From contig VIIQ02000555.1 of the NCBI GenBank assembly GCA_007449985.2, positions 620,001 through 684,000 on the forward strand: a DNA stretch of 64,000 nucleotides. Direction: 5' to 3'. The DNA is from Desmodesmus armatus (Eukaryota > Chlorophyta > Chlorophyceae > Sphaeropleales > Scenedesmaceae). The position numbers and the translations under genes were made by a program. The notes under the pieces were generated by a model. That model was not told the DNA's origin. It made no database searches and worked only from the letters and a program-made list of their open reading frames with translations. This document shows, piece after piece, positions 33,601 to 45,690 of this stretch. Within the stretch, counting starts at the first letter, position 1, and every line of letters begins with the position of its first letter.

Positions 33601-35167
33601 GCTGCAGGCCAGCACTCAGCACACAAGCAGACAGGGGCCCGTAGTTTGAGGTCCAGCCGTAAGGGACTTCATGAGGACCGTGCAGCAGCCTTCAAAGCTG
33701 GGATCCAGGCAGAGCATGTGGTTGCTGACAGCATGGCAGTGCAGGGTGATGGTGTTGACCTGCTGGGGCGGCTTGCGGCGGCTGCAAGCATACTGTACAA
33801 TGCCAGCGGCACTGCCAGCTGCTTCAGTCTGGACCTGTCTGGACCTGCTGCAGGGAGCGTGGGGGCATGGGACTATCAGGTGGGGGGCAGCTTGCAAATG
33901 CGTGACCTGAGCTGGCTGCAGGCTCTTGGACTGCTTTCATGCATGTAATATGGCTGCATGCTTGCGGGCCATGTCAGTGATTGACGGCTTTGGAGAGCTG
34001 CAGAGTAGCTGTTGGGGCGCTGTCCTTAAGAGCTGTGGGGCTGCACCTTGTGCTGACATGCCAGCAACATTGCGCATGCGTACTGTCAACAAGCACATGT
34101 GCTGGCCTTACATGCAACAAATACATGTATGACACTGCCCGCTGTGTGGGGATGACTGAGGGCACCACGTGGTCCGCTATCTGAGTGGCAGGAGTTGGGT
34201 GCATGTGCACACACGTGGAAAACTTCAACATCTACATACCACTGTTGCTGATTGCCTCATTTTTGCACCCGCTGTGCTGTGCTGGCAGGTTTGCACGCAG
34301 TTCTTGGGGCAGGAGCTACCCTACTTTCCTGCATCTGCATCCAGCATGTTTTGGGACCAAGGGCCCTTCGACTGGGACACCATTGTGGAGCACTGCAGGA
34401 GCACTTGGGGTGTGCAGCCATCAAAAACATGGATGGTGGAGCAACATGGAGGCTTGGACTGGAGGTGGGTGGCAGTTTCCTGGCAGCAAGGGCCGGGCAG
34501 TGTCTTGTGCAGGATCCTCAGTGTCTGATTCATGCTGTCATGACAGAGGCAGCTCACGGTCCGTGCAAAGAATTGTTGCTCATTCTAGAAGTTCTGCCGC
34601 ACAGGCTCAGCCCAGAGTGATACTGCCTGTGCTTTGCTGAGCAGGGCAAACTCTTGTGACCTGATGGTAGAAACGTAGGCGATTGTGCTATGCTGTGTTG
34701 TGCTGTGGCCATGAGGCAATTTCTTTGTGTACTGCTGATCGCATTTTGTTGACTGATGGTTTTGATTTCAGTTCCCCCATGAGCCTCTGACACCCTTGCA
34801 CGACTTGGCCCTACCGCCCAGCGTTGAAGATACCCGCATGTAACAACCCACGTTTTCGGCACCTCAACCGTATATGCAACTGTAACTAATACTGGTATGT
34901 GATGTCCTGATCTCCTGCTGCAGGGACACCAGCAACATCGTGTTCAGCAATGGTCTGTTGGACCCTTGGTCAGTCTTTGGTGTGACTGAAGATGTGTCAG
35001 ACACTGTGGTAGCTGTGCTGATACCTGACGGGGCACACCACCTCGACCTTATGTACTCACGGCCTGATGATAGTGACACACTCAGGGCAGCCCGGCAGAC
35101 CATCATGAGGCACGTGCTGCGCTGGGTGGAAAGCACGCCCGTGCCTTCTGTTGTCACGACGAGCTGA
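30662..35167 (+). CDS. Secreted/lysosomal-type prolyl carboxypeptidase, family S28
   Basis: Ten exons, 30662-30780, 30965-31068, 31297-31391, 31821-31860, 32108-32172, 32415-32515, 32846-33134, 33421-33879, 34289-34464, 34924-35167, join to 563 residues. A signal peptide (IWLCLLLLVAIPEIVKT) is followed by the family opening WFEQRLDHYR, then GPIFFYAGNESPV, HRYYGETQPF, the nucleophile FGGSYGGMLAAWMR (Ser164), YPHLIAGAVAASAP, and NGLLDPW (Asp496) and GAHHLDL (His521/522). These are the catalytic features of PRCP/DPP7 enzymes, which cleave at the C-terminal side or the N-terminal dipeptide of proline-containing peptides in acidic compartments. A Ser/Thr/His-rich stretch of about 50 residues in exon 8 has no counterpart that I know. 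The first intron begins with GC (ACAG/GCAAGT). Confidence 0.94.
31551..31698. repeat. 33-bp direct repeat in S28 intron 3
   Basis: Near-identical 33-base units at 31551-31583 and 31666-31698 share GTGTAGCGGCTAGGCAGGCA. A third partial match (GCAGCTAGGCAGACAGCTGTC) lies between them near 31617. Confidence 0.85.
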
Positions 35168-35744
35168 GCAGCCCCTTGACCCTGTTGGATGTGCTGTGGT
35201 TGGATCAGTTGAGTTGTTGTATGAGGTTGTAAAGTTGTGTCCGGAGCTGGTGTCAGCAGCTGTGAAAAAGCACTGAGCAATAGCATGCTGCCTTGTACAT
35301 GCAAAGGCAGCAGAACACTCACTTGGCAACTGGGAGCAACACAGTCAGACCCATGAAACACCACTGCCCCGCGCTCTGTGTAACAGCAGCAAACCCTAAA
35401 TGTTACACGTAGGCACAGTCGCCACACATCAGTGGCATCAGTGGCTTCTGACAACACCACCATAAAGGGTGCCGGATACAGCATTGCTGAGCAAGCCACG
35501 CTGATCCAATCTCTAAGGCAGACTTGCAGTAGCTGGGTAAGGCCTATGAGCACAGGCGTGCAAGGCAACCATGCTTCCAACACTGCCGATGCTGAGCAGA
35601 GGCACCAACAGACAACTCACCCACCCCATCAAACCAACGCACCCATCCTAGACCGTCACACACAACACAAAACACACATGATTGTGCAGGCATGCGCTGC
35701 ACACCAACACACAAGCGCATAAGCCCTGGTAAGATAAACAGAAC
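35168..35744. other. Convergent region S28 / rlmN
   Basis: It holds the 3' UTRs of two convergent genes. The composition switches from T/G-rich to C/A-rich on the + strand near 35400, as expected where sense strands change. TTACA at 35403-35407 is a possible rlmN poly(A) signal on the - strand. Confidence 0.5.
35228..35232 (+). terminator. TGTAA polyadenylation signal, S28 gene
   Basis: TGTAA 61 bases after the stop codon. This pentamer is the usual chlorophycean poly(A) signal. Confidence 0.55.
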
Positions 35745-38700
35745 TCAAACAGCTGCCAGCACTGCTTTGAAGCGCTCAGGTGGCTCTAGGATGGGGGCCG
35801 ACTTTGCAGACGCCAAAGGGTTGCCCAGCTGCCCACACGCTGCCATCTCGTCGTCGCCCCTGCTGTCGCGGATGGTGCACACGCGTCCGGCCTGTATCAG
35901 CACGCTGCGGAAAGCCAGGACCTGCTCCATGGGGGAGGCCTTGAAGCGAGTGCCTGCAAAGGGGTTGAAGCAGATGAGGTTCACCTGCAGCGCAACACAC
36001 AGCAGGGACAGGACGGCGGGAAGGGCGAATGTGTCAAGGACGGTGGCCTAATTATGACGACGCAAGCGCAACACCTTGCCCCGCAGAGTCCGTACTGAAA
36101 GACCTACTGGGGGCGCAGTGGCTGTCTGTTGCCTTGTTTCTTCACCATACACAGACACACTAGCAATGAAGCAGGTGCACTGCAACAACGCAACCACCCA
36201 CCTCAACACGCACACACACCACCTCTCACTCACCCTTGCCCCCACGTAGGTGTGCACCCCCAATGCTTGTACTACAAACTGAGGAAGGCATGCAAGCCTT
36301 GGGGTGCACGCAAACCATGCTTGCACTGCACAAACAACAATTCCTATCCCAAACCTCAAAAACCCAAACCCTACCCCGCCCTCACCTTGGCATCCACCCC
36401 CTCCAGCAGCTCCAGCAGGCGGGCAGCATCTTCCAGTGAGTCATTCACTCCCGCCAGCATGGTGTACTCCACTAGCACACGGCGCCCCGAGTTGTTGCCG
36501 GAGCCATAGTGGCGCCGCAGCAAGTCCATGAGGGCGGGAAGCTTGTGGCGGCGGTTGACTGGGACGATCCAGTCACGAACCTGAGGGGGACAGGCAGGGG
36601 GCATAGAGAACCTTGATGACATGCACCCATATGGGCCACTGCGGCTACTGGAAGCTTATAGTTTCTTCTGCAGTAATTGTAAAAAAAGTAAAAATGTAGC
36701 GTACGCGTTGAAATTGAACAAGGCGAGAACAGCTGGAAGAACACATGCAATGCATGGGAGCACCAGCAGTGCATGTGTATGAACCATGTGCGTCAAGATG
36801 TGTGCTGAGCACATGTCCTGTCAGTGCTCACCTCGTCTGTTGTTGCATGCAGTGAAAGAGCCAGGTGTGGTGCGTTGGGGTTGGCGGCAAACTTCTCCAG
36901 CTTGTCTACCAGCCCCACGGTGGACACAGTCACCTGGCCAGACAAACAGACAAGCAGGCAGGCCCTCATCAGCACTTCTGGACGCATTGCGAAAGCAGTA
37001 CACTACTGATTACGTAATCAGTCTCCACGCTGCTGCCTGGTGCACACTACGGGGTGATGCAGCTGCAGGAAGTGCATGCACAGCCCTGATGCTGCTGACG
37101 AAGCAGCAGCCCTGACCAATCAAACCCACCCAATCAAACCACCCCTGCTCACCTTCTGCTTGGACATATGCAGCCCCAGTGGGTGAGTCATGATGTCAAC
37201 AGCAGCCATCACAGAGTCCAGGTTGTCCAAGGGTTCTACACATGCGCAGAACAGCAGGCAGCCTTTGCCACTCAAATCGGAGCCGCCCCAAGATGTGACA
37301 CGACCATGCACCCCAAAAACTATGCGCCCTGAACAAAACCTGTCACTGCCCTCCCTGTGACACACATGCTCTCCTTATCATGCTGACATACACTGCACCA
37401 GGCATGATGTGCCGGGACACAAGCAGGGCTGCTGCCCTGACCTCAGCACAGTATGCTACCATGGTGAGCCATCACCAACACATGCCTTGCGCTTTAAAGA
37501 TCGAGATCAAATCAATGTATGTTGTGTTGCTGCAGGGCTTGCTGCAAGATGTCACCTGAAGCAGGGTACAGGCTGGTCATCATCCCCGGCGTGACTGTGC
37601 TGAGGGGCATGCGCTTACCTCCCATACCCATGAACACCACGTTTGTGACTGCTGCTTTATCCTCCCCTGGCTCTGCGGCTAGCACACGGCACGCAACAAC
37701 CATCTGCACAGCACGGCACAGCACAGCATAGCAGCACAGCAGCACACACCCATGCATCGGCGGCTGTGGTGGCTGTCCGTCGAGCTGACTACTGAGTTTT
37801 GATAACAGCCAGTGCTGTACCATAATTGAGGCTATGGTTGGGGTCCCCAACCCTCACTACCAACAGGCAAGACAAGGGTGCTATGCATGATCGAGGGTAT
37901 GTGCTCATGTGACCAGATATTTCAGCGCTACATGGTAAATTAAGTAAATTTAATTCAGCACCCGGCACAATACTCCTCTATATGGTGCGTAATAAAGCAT
38001 GGCATGTGGGGCTGCGGCTGCTTCCCACCCTTCAGTATGGGGTGAGGTTCAAGCTTTGACGAACTCTACACACCCTTACACAAGGATGTCCTTGCAAAAC
38101 AAGCCCCGGGTAGTACTAGGGCACACAGTGTGTTGAAATGAGTCAGAATTGTTGGGGCTCCAACACTGAGCGTGCTGACTCACCTGCTCCACTATCTGCG
38201 CTGTGGACAGGTTGGCTGACAGCCCCATGCGCCCGGTGTAGCAGAACTGGCAGTTCATGGCACAACCAACCTGCAACATTCAGACACACATATGTCTCAA
38301 GGGACGACTGGATAAAGCTGACTGAGTACGTCACGCACACAAACGCATGAGCATGCCGAAACCATCAGGGGGTAGCACAGACTGTGACACTGCTGTACAG
38401 GCATGCTGCTGCTAGTGCGAGTGAGTTGGAGCAAATGTGATCCTTGTCTCAACTACATCGCTGATTTTATTGGAACTAGGCAGCACCTGCACCCCTGATA
38501 CCAGTGCCAACCAACAGATTGCTGCATAATAACACCCGTCAAAATGCAGCACCTGCCCAAGCTGCCAGCCCCACCTGGCTTGAAACACAAAGAGTAATGT
38601 GGCGCCGTGTGCCTTTTCGGTGCAGCATGGGGATCAGCACAGCTTCGATGCTGCTGCCTGCAGGTACAGCACAGCACAGCACAGCACAGCACAGCACGGC

Positions 38701-38947
38701 CGCATCACTACAGCGACAGCTACTGGCCCCTGCAACCGGCCATGTCGAGATGCTGTCACGTCAGTCAACTTGACTTTAGTGATGATGCATACAGTGTTTG
38801 CAGCTCAGGCCTCAAACACACCACCTTTGAAAGACACCACCTCTCAACCCAACCTTGTACCCCCCCCCCCCCATACCTGCTCCCGGCCCCTCAGTGAGTT
38901 TGAACACCAGCTTGCGGGTACCGTCCTGGGCAGCAGCAACCTGACAG

Positions 38948-39003
<56 letters not shown>

Positions 39004-40786
39004 AAAAGTCGTTACAGGGCTACAAAAGCCTTCATGACGTATGCCACCAAACCATTTATGTCAGAAGCCGTGTTCCACAGTACTTGGAAAGACGTGACAG
39101 ACCTGCTGCAGCAGGCCCCTCTACCCGCTACTGCTTTGCCCTGCCGCTGAGACAAGGTTTGTGCTGCAGGCCAGGTCCATCCCTGCTGCATTGCTGCAGC
39201 TGCCGGACGGCTGTGCTACAGAACCAGACAGCCACCCTGCCGCCCTGGCGCACTCAACATACCGCTGCGCTTTGCACAGCCGCAGCTGGCTGTAGCAGAA
39301 TACCACCCTAGAAAACTGATGTCCTCATCCACATGAGGCTGAGCTAAGAATCCAATTAAAGCAGAAGGCGAAGGGTGCCTGGTGAACCACGATGACTCAT
39401 TGTCGGACCACACCCACCCACCCACCCACCTGCTCCAGCAGCAGCCCCCCATCCACTGAGGCCAGTGCCTCAGCCTTGGCCACGAATGCCGCACTCAGCC
39501 CACTCTGCTGCCCCACAGTCTCACTGAAGCTGCTCATCCACTGGTGGTCGTAGTACAGCCAGCGCCACAGCTGCTTGGCACGACGGGGGGCCTCACCTGG
39601 GGGGGGGGGAGCGGGGACGTGTGAGGGGGGGGGGTCAGGGGGGGGGCGGGGTGGGTGGGTGTGGGGTTGCCTAGGGGGGAGGGATTATGTGTGGAGAGGA
39701 GGGTGGGCTTGTGTTGCATAGTGATAGGTTGAATGCGGGACAGCCAGCGCCACAGCTGCTTGGCACGACGAGGGGCCTGGCCTGGGGGGGGGGGGGAAGT
39801 GGGGACGTGTGAGGAGGGGGGGGGGGGGGATGGGACAGGTTGCATGCGGCCCAGCTACCGCAAGAGGTCCTGTTGCGATGACAAGGGCCCTTGCCTGAAA
39901 GGGAGAGAGGTGGGGAGGACGTGTTGATGGGGTGTGATGCACTAACTATTACTGCAGGACAAAAAGTACACACTGAAACTGCGTATGCCGTACTGCTTGG
40001 GGAAGAGTGTTCGCCAAATTGGCGCTGCAGTACTGCAGGTGAACATGCCGCACGCACCCCTTCCCTTCCCCGTGCCTTTCCACCCGTCCTGCCCCCTTTC
40101 CACCCCTTCAGGCCTGTCTGGCTGCCACACCGGCCCCACCTGCTGCCACATGTATGCCCTGTGCCAAACACACGTACTCCACAAATCACACACGTACTGC
40201 ACATGTACACCACACATGCTGCTACACATGTATGCACTAACCCAACATGTACACCACACCTGCTGCCACACACCACTCCTCCAGCTCCCTGTATGTTAGG
40301 TTCTTCAACATCAGCCGGCCCTGTCGGTCTGTCAGGCTGTGCCTGTGTAGCAGCAGCATGTGCACATGCAGTGCACAGGATTGCACTGGTTTGGCGCACG
40401 CTTACTGTGTTTATGCACGCAGACAACCATGCAGATGGCAGAGATGGAAGCCGCAGGCTTGTGCGCTGCTGATTTGGGGTGGGCCTGTAAGACGATGGTT
40501 AGTGGTTTGGCAGCTGCTGCCTTGCAATTGCTACTGGCGCTAAGCTGCTGCTGCTGCTGCTGCTGCCGCTCCCAACAAAGGACTAGGAAACTGTGGATGT
40601 ATGCAGCATGTTTGTACTGCGCGGGTGCTGCGTCCTGATAACTGTCCCACCTGACTGTCCCAACGTCTGCTGTAATCTGCTGACACGGTTGTGCACAGCG
40701 CTGTTGCTGTGAGTGTGCTTACCTGTTGCTGAAGGAAAGCTGTTGCCACAAGTCAGCATTAGGATCTGGCTGCTCCACTGCTGTCA

Positions 40787-40823
<37 letters not shown>

Positions 40824-41134
40824 GTGGTCAGCAGCCTCCTGTGGTGCCTGTTCTGCTGCTTGTGACACGCATGCCACGCGGCGTGACACCTGCGCAGAGC
40901 ATAAAGGCGCATGTTAATGCTTTATGAGGGGGCTTGATGCCTTGAATTCAGCTTTTCGCAGCCCGTCCTTCAGCACAAGACACCACTGACCTGAGTTGAA
41001 CGCTGCTGCTGCTGCTGGTGTAGGTGTTGGTGCTGTCTGCCGTGTGACCGACTGACCAATGGACTGTGTCTACATGAATTTCTAACAAAAAATGACGTTC
41101 TGTGGCCTGAGAATGTTGCATTCAGCCTCTGCAT
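35745..41134 (-). CDS. RlmN-like radical-SAM RNA methyltransferase, plastid type
   Basis: Thirteen exons: 41134-40991, 40889-40723, 40484-40406, 40320-40260, 39596-39430, 38940-38877, 38657-38575, 38270-38184, 37703-37619, 37235-37153, 36933-36832, 36580-36386, 35984-35745, all in phase, 518 residues. The 4Fe-4S/SAM motif is CAMNCQFC (Cys258, 262, 265); the second catalytic pair is Cys251 in TLCVSSQ and Cys489 in [31 protein letters not shown] and EYTMLAGVN are typical of RlmN, which makes C2-methyladenosine in 23S rRNA and some tRNAs. The N-terminal ~100 residues are Ser/Arg/Gln-rich, transit-peptide-like with a poly-Gln tract; an earlier in-frame Met at 41191 is possible. The order and motifs fit the plant nuclear RlmN homologue. 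The exon 3 assignment is the least certain. Confidence 0.92.
38666..38696. repeat. (AGCAC)n pentanucleotide repeat at an rlmN acceptor
   Basis: Six units on the + strand, (GTGCT)n on the sense strand, ending about 6 bases before the acceptor of rlmN exon 7 (AG at 38658-38659). An imperfect version lies at the acceptor of exon 9 (37705-37740). Confidence 0.85.
38950..39002. repeat. (CAG)n microsatellite at an rlmN acceptor
   Basis: About seventeen units, (CTG)n on the sense strand, ending 8 bases upstream of the acceptor of rlmN exon 6 (AG at 38941-38942). Confidence 0.9.
39430..39905 (-). repeat. rlmN exon 5 with two decayed tandem copies
   Basis: The true exon 5 starts at 39596 (reading [20 protein letters not shown]). 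A copy starting at 39781 after its own poly-C acceptor reads [15 protein letters not shown] and then loses similarity. A more decayed third copy starts near 39898 (sense GGCCCTTGTCATCGC). The second copy is in the correct phase to follow exon 4 but has no evident donor in phase. Confidence 0.85.
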
Positions 41135-41368
41135 GGTGTTGAAGTGTTCAACACAGCAGACTTGACAGCAGCAGCGCTGCAGATACCTCACACAGACGAC
41201 AGCACTCTCCGATGCAGTAGATGCAAGTAAATGTTGAATGTAAGCCTATGTTGATCTGCTGGTCTTGTCATTGCGAAGCATGTCCGAGGTTTTGGTTGAC
41301 AGATTGATCTGCGAAAGTGAAAGCCAGCGCGTGCGCCTTCCTGTCGCAGTTGGTTCCCCGCAGCACAA
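41135..41368. promoter_or_regulatory. Divergent upstream region, rlmN / MetAP A
   Basis: The 234 bases (177 if rlmN starts at 41191) between the start codons must contain both promoters. It is the shortest of the five divergent spacers. Confidence 0.55.
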
Positions 41369-43876
41369 ATGCGTGTGTTACAAGCTCTTCCTTCCTGCTC
41401 CTACTTAATCAACGTTGCTACAGCTGCTGGTGCTTCCAGTGCTGCTGCTGTTGCTACTGCAGCCCAACCGCAGGTGCTCCCGCAACTCTCACATCACAGC
41501 TTCAGCACTTCTGCCGCCTCTCAGTCAGTCTGGCTTCCTGCGCCCCTCAACAGATGGCTGAGAAAGCAGCAGCGCGGGCAGCAAAACTACCCCACAAGCC
41601 CCCTGACGCCTGGCACGATCTCCCCTGCTCGCCACGTCCCTCCACACATTCCTCGGCCTCACTACGCCACAGCTAAAGCAGCAACGGCAGGAGGCAGTAC
41701 AGCACCAGGGCTGTCAAAGGAGCCAGAGGTCATGCAAGATGAGGCCAGTAGAGCTGCTATGAGGGCAGTGGGCCAGCTAGCAGCAGAGGCTTTAACTCTA
41801 GCTGGCAGCATGGCAGTGGAGGGCACCACTACAGATGCTATTGATGCTGCAGTGCATGACTTCCTTATTGCCCGTGGGGCCTACCCCTCACCGCTGAACT
41901 ACCATGGCTTTCCTAAGTCTGTGTGCACCAGCCCAAATGAAGCGGTGTGTCATGGTGGGTTGGGGGGTAGTCAGGTGTGTCTGTGCTTGAGGAAGGCATG
42001 ACATGGCCAGTACAACCTGTGTGTATAGCCCCGGGAAACTGCTGCTGTAGCAAAATTAGTATCAGAGCACTCTTCAAGTTCTGGCTGCACTGCCCTGCCC
42101 TGTGAGCAATCCCATCGCATGTGTGTCCCATGCTCAGCCTTTGTGCCCACAGACCTGCCAGCAGCACTTGGGTGCTTTCCCAACCACAGCTGTGTCACAC
42201 CACAGCCGTCACACCACAGCTTTCAACCAACATTTGGGCGTTTGTGGTGTGTGCAGGTGTTCCCGACAGCCGGCCGCTGCAGGGTGGTGACCTGCTCAAT
42301 GTGGATGTCACATCATACCTGGGTGGATACCATGGAGACACGAATGCAACCTTCTGTGTAGGTGAGTGGCACCTCACGGGATATCACACTGTCATTGGGA
42401 ATGGAGTTTGCTGGAGGGCGTCAGTAGTCACAACCAGTTCATGTCAGCAGCCGGGTGGGGGCAAGGGAGGGGGGGGGGAGGGGGGGGATTGGATGCAGCA
42501 GTGCTGAGCCGCACCAGTTAGGCAGCGGCCTCTGGCCATCCCTGCAGGATGCTTCTGGTCCTGCAACGCTTCACGTGGTGGTGACGTGATGGCAGCTGTA
42601 GTGGTGGGTATGGTGATGTGCTTGACACCACCTCCCCAGGCATGCTGCATTACCCCAGCAACCCTGCTGACAGCCATGTAGTGTTCATACATACGTCAAC
42701 ATTACATTTTCGCACCCTCGCCTCATACACATGCAACATTCATACTGCTGCACTCATCCAGGCGCCATACAGCCGTGCGCACTTCAACCGTACCGTTCAA
42801 CCGTACTGTTCAACTGTACTGTATGACTCACCTGCTGTGCTGTACACATGTGCGACAGGTGAGGTCTAATGTACTCAATTATGTGCCATGTAGCCCTGTC
42901 CGCCCGTATCGCTCACCCGCACTGTCTTTCCCGCCTGCTGCTGTTTATGTGCCACAGGAGAGGTCAGTGCCGCCGCGCAGGAGTTGGTGTGTGTCACACA
43001 GGAGAGCCTGCAGGCTGCCATAGCTGTGTGTGGCCCAGGGGTGCCCTTCAGGGCGATTGGTGAGGCCATCAGCTCGGTGGCTGACAGAGCAGGTGAGGGC
43101 AGGACATCCTTTGGGGGGGCCTGGGTGGTGACTTGGCTTGGAGCCTCAGCTCGGCACGAAGCTACGGTGCATGCACCCACTGACTGTGGCTGCTGCTCTG
43201 ACAACGCAATGCGATATCAACACTACTTCAGGATTGCGCAGTGTCGACGCAGTCGCTGTTGTGAAAGTGCAGGTCAGGATTTCATGGGGGGCCATTAGGG
43301 GATCATGCGGCATGGTGACTCTGCTGATGTAGCAGCCACACGCACCACTTTTTCTTGCTTTTGTGGCTGCTGCTGTGACAGTATCAGTTGCACCTACCAT
43401 CGTACCGAGACATAGTAGCACGCAGTGAATGCCGTCACCGTCACCGTCACAATCTTACAGTGTAGTGCGCAGGCACCTAAGCACAAGCCGGTCTGCCCCT
43501 TGCCTCACGCCCTCCATTCATTGCTGTCCCCGCCGCTGTATCGACTTCATCCCGTGCAGGCATGTATGTCAACCGTGACTTTGTGGGACACGGCATTGGT
43601 AAGCAGTTCCATGCAGCGCCCGCAGTGCTGCACCACAGGAACAGAAAGGCGGGGAGCATGCAGCTGTGGCAAACCTTCACGATAGAACCGATACTTGCGC
43701 TGGGGACGTGGCGGCAACAGTCGTGGCGGCTCGATCAAACGGGGTGGACCTGTGTGACCCCTGATGGCAGCTTGACAGCTCAGTTTGAACATACGGTACT
43801 CATCACCAGCAGCGGTGCTGAAGTGCTTACGCAGCTGCAGGCTGGTTCTGCGCAGAAGGTGCAGCCAGCCGGTTGA
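41369..43876 (+). CDS. Organellar type I methionine aminopeptidase A
   Basis: Four exons, 41369-41954, 42257-42361, 42958-43092 and 43560-43876, give 380 residues. A transit-like leader of about 100 residues, rich in Ala, Ser and basic residues, precedes the MetAP fold ([26 protein letters not shown]). The five metal ligands are present: Asp212 and Asp223 in [15 protein letters not shown], His286 in FVGHGIG, Glu318 in TFTIEPI and Glu352 in QFEHTVLI. It removes N-terminal Met from nascent proteins; the leader and lack of a zinc-finger extension place it with plastid/mitochondrial MAP1B-D enzymes. It lies head to head with rlmN, another organelle-translation gene. Between the two Glu ligands [21 protein letters not shown] replaces the usual shorter loop but keeps the W..D..T pattern. 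Confidence 0.93.
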
Positions 43877-43927
43877 CAGCAGGTTCGGCAGCCGCAGCAG
43901 GTTGGCTGCTGATGGTATTGGTGACGG

Positions 43928-43932
43928 TGTAA
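43928..43932 (+). terminator. TGTAA polyadenylation signal, MetAP A
   Basis: TGTAA 52 bases after the stop. Confidence 0.55.
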
Positions 43933-44493
43933 AGCTGTTCACCGCTGCTGTCAAGGGTGTACTCATCCACCATTCCAACGGTTGACATCAACACACACTT
44001 GCAATGATTGTCAACACACGACCGCAAGATCATGCAATACCAGGAAAGGTATCTTGCCTCTGACACACACAACATGCCGGCCGTTGCACAACGGCCATAA
44101 GGCCTTTGTATGCACACATGCCTTGAACCTTAGTCAAGTGAACTGCAGTTGCACTGCACTGCATTCAGCGGTCCACGCCACTTTCTAAAGCCCAGGTCTC
44201 TGCACACAAGCCAGGGGATACAATGCGTCCAGAGATTTTCCCAAGAGCCATGCTTCTATGGCCTTCATATGGGTCCTTCAGTCATCAGAGCAAGGTGGCA
44301 GACATTGGCCCAGCAACATCAGCACACAAGGCGTGACGGGTGTGAGCACCACAGACGTGCAACAGACAGACATGCGTGGCAGGAGGGACACACGAGGGGT
44401 GGCCAGCATGCACTGCAACCAACATTTGGTTGCGCATTGCAGCAGCCTGCAGCATGGGGACGTCAGTACACACGTGGAAAATTGACCAGGGAT

Positions 44494-44775
44494 GATGGCA
44501 CCATGCACATGTGCTGCACTGTGGTGTTGTGAGAGGCATGCGCAAAGCAGCAAAAAAATGGCAGCCAGTGTGCCTCACATTCATGCGCAGAAACACAACC
44601 ATGCATACGCTGACGAGCACAACGCGTGCAAAACTGGTCCAAAGACGATGGCACCATGCACGTGGCCTTTACTGTGGCACTGTGAGAGGCATGTGCAAGC
44701 ACCAAGCTGGCAGCCAGGCTGGTGTGAGGCTGGTGTGCCTCAGAAACATGCGCAGGAACACAACCATACGTACGC
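44494..44775. repeat. ~125-bp imperfect tandem direct repeat
   Basis: Copy 1 (about 44494-44612) and copy 2 (about 44647-44775) share GATGGCACCATGCAC, GTGAGAGGCATG, GGCAGCCAG, GTGTGCCTCA and AACACAACCAT in the same order with small indels. No ORF or terminal structure identifies it as a known element. Confidence 0.8.
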
Positions 44776-45638
44776 ACGTGCAGCTACCGTCAGGTCTACT
44801 GGCCAGCTGTGGGGCACATGACAGCGCCCACCTTACAAAAATAATCGGCAGCAACTTGCCAGACATTTGCCATGGTAGCCACCCCACAAGGTTGCTGCCT
44901 GTTTGTTGCCCGTCTGCTGTCCACGGGGACACGTCAGGACAACAACAGCCACCAGATGCACCCAACAACACTCAACAGGTCGACATATTGCAACGACCAC
45001 AGACACAGGCTCACGCTGTTTGAGCCAAAAGTAAGCTCTTCCAGCTTCTCAAATCGATGCTGAAGACGCAACACCAACACTCAACACTGTGGTACAATGC
45101 AAGCAGTACCCTCCTCTGCCATGACTTGAGCAGAGGACACGAGGCAGGTGGCAAAGATTTGTCAACCACACGTGATACAAGCACACAACCACCAACAGCA
45201 GCCCATACTGAGAACTCGACAGCTGCCTTACAGTCAAACAAAACTGATTGCCAGCAATGAACATACACTTCAAGTGTGCTGCAGCTTCCCCAACAAAGGC
45301 CCTGGCAAGAAAACATAGTGGTACAAGGCCGGCGCACCCAGCGCTGAAACTGCTGCTGCTGCTGCTCTGCTCTGAGATATGAGCTGAGCAAGAGCTACAA
45401 CACTACAACCCGCTCATACCTTGTCAGCATACCCACGCAAACACAACACTTTGCAAACCTGAACACAGGCACACCCACAGCAACCCATCAGCCTCACTCA
45501 GCTGCCGCAGCAAACCTCAGCTGCCATCGACACACCAAAGTCAGCTCTGCCCACTACTACCCGTGGACCCATCAAATTCCTACATGCCCAACCCTGAACC
45601 TCACAGAGCGGTTGCTACTGTTGTCACCGCCCTCACAC

Positions 45639-45643
45639 TTTAC
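45639..45643 (-). terminator. TGTAA polyadenylation signal, MscS-like gene
   Basis: TTACA on the + strand, TGTAA on the sense strand, 48 bases after the stop. Confidence 0.5.
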
Positions 45644-45690
45644 AGCTGTTGCAGCTGTACTTGGTCCTCTCCCCCGGGCCCAGGAAGAAG

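Larger units (their letters stand above)
43877..45690. other. Convergent intergenic region with direct repeats
   Basis: No ORF here is supported. The right half is C/A-rich on the + strand, consistent with the 3' UTR of the leftward MscS gene. A direct repeat occupies about 44494-44775. Confidence 0.45.
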
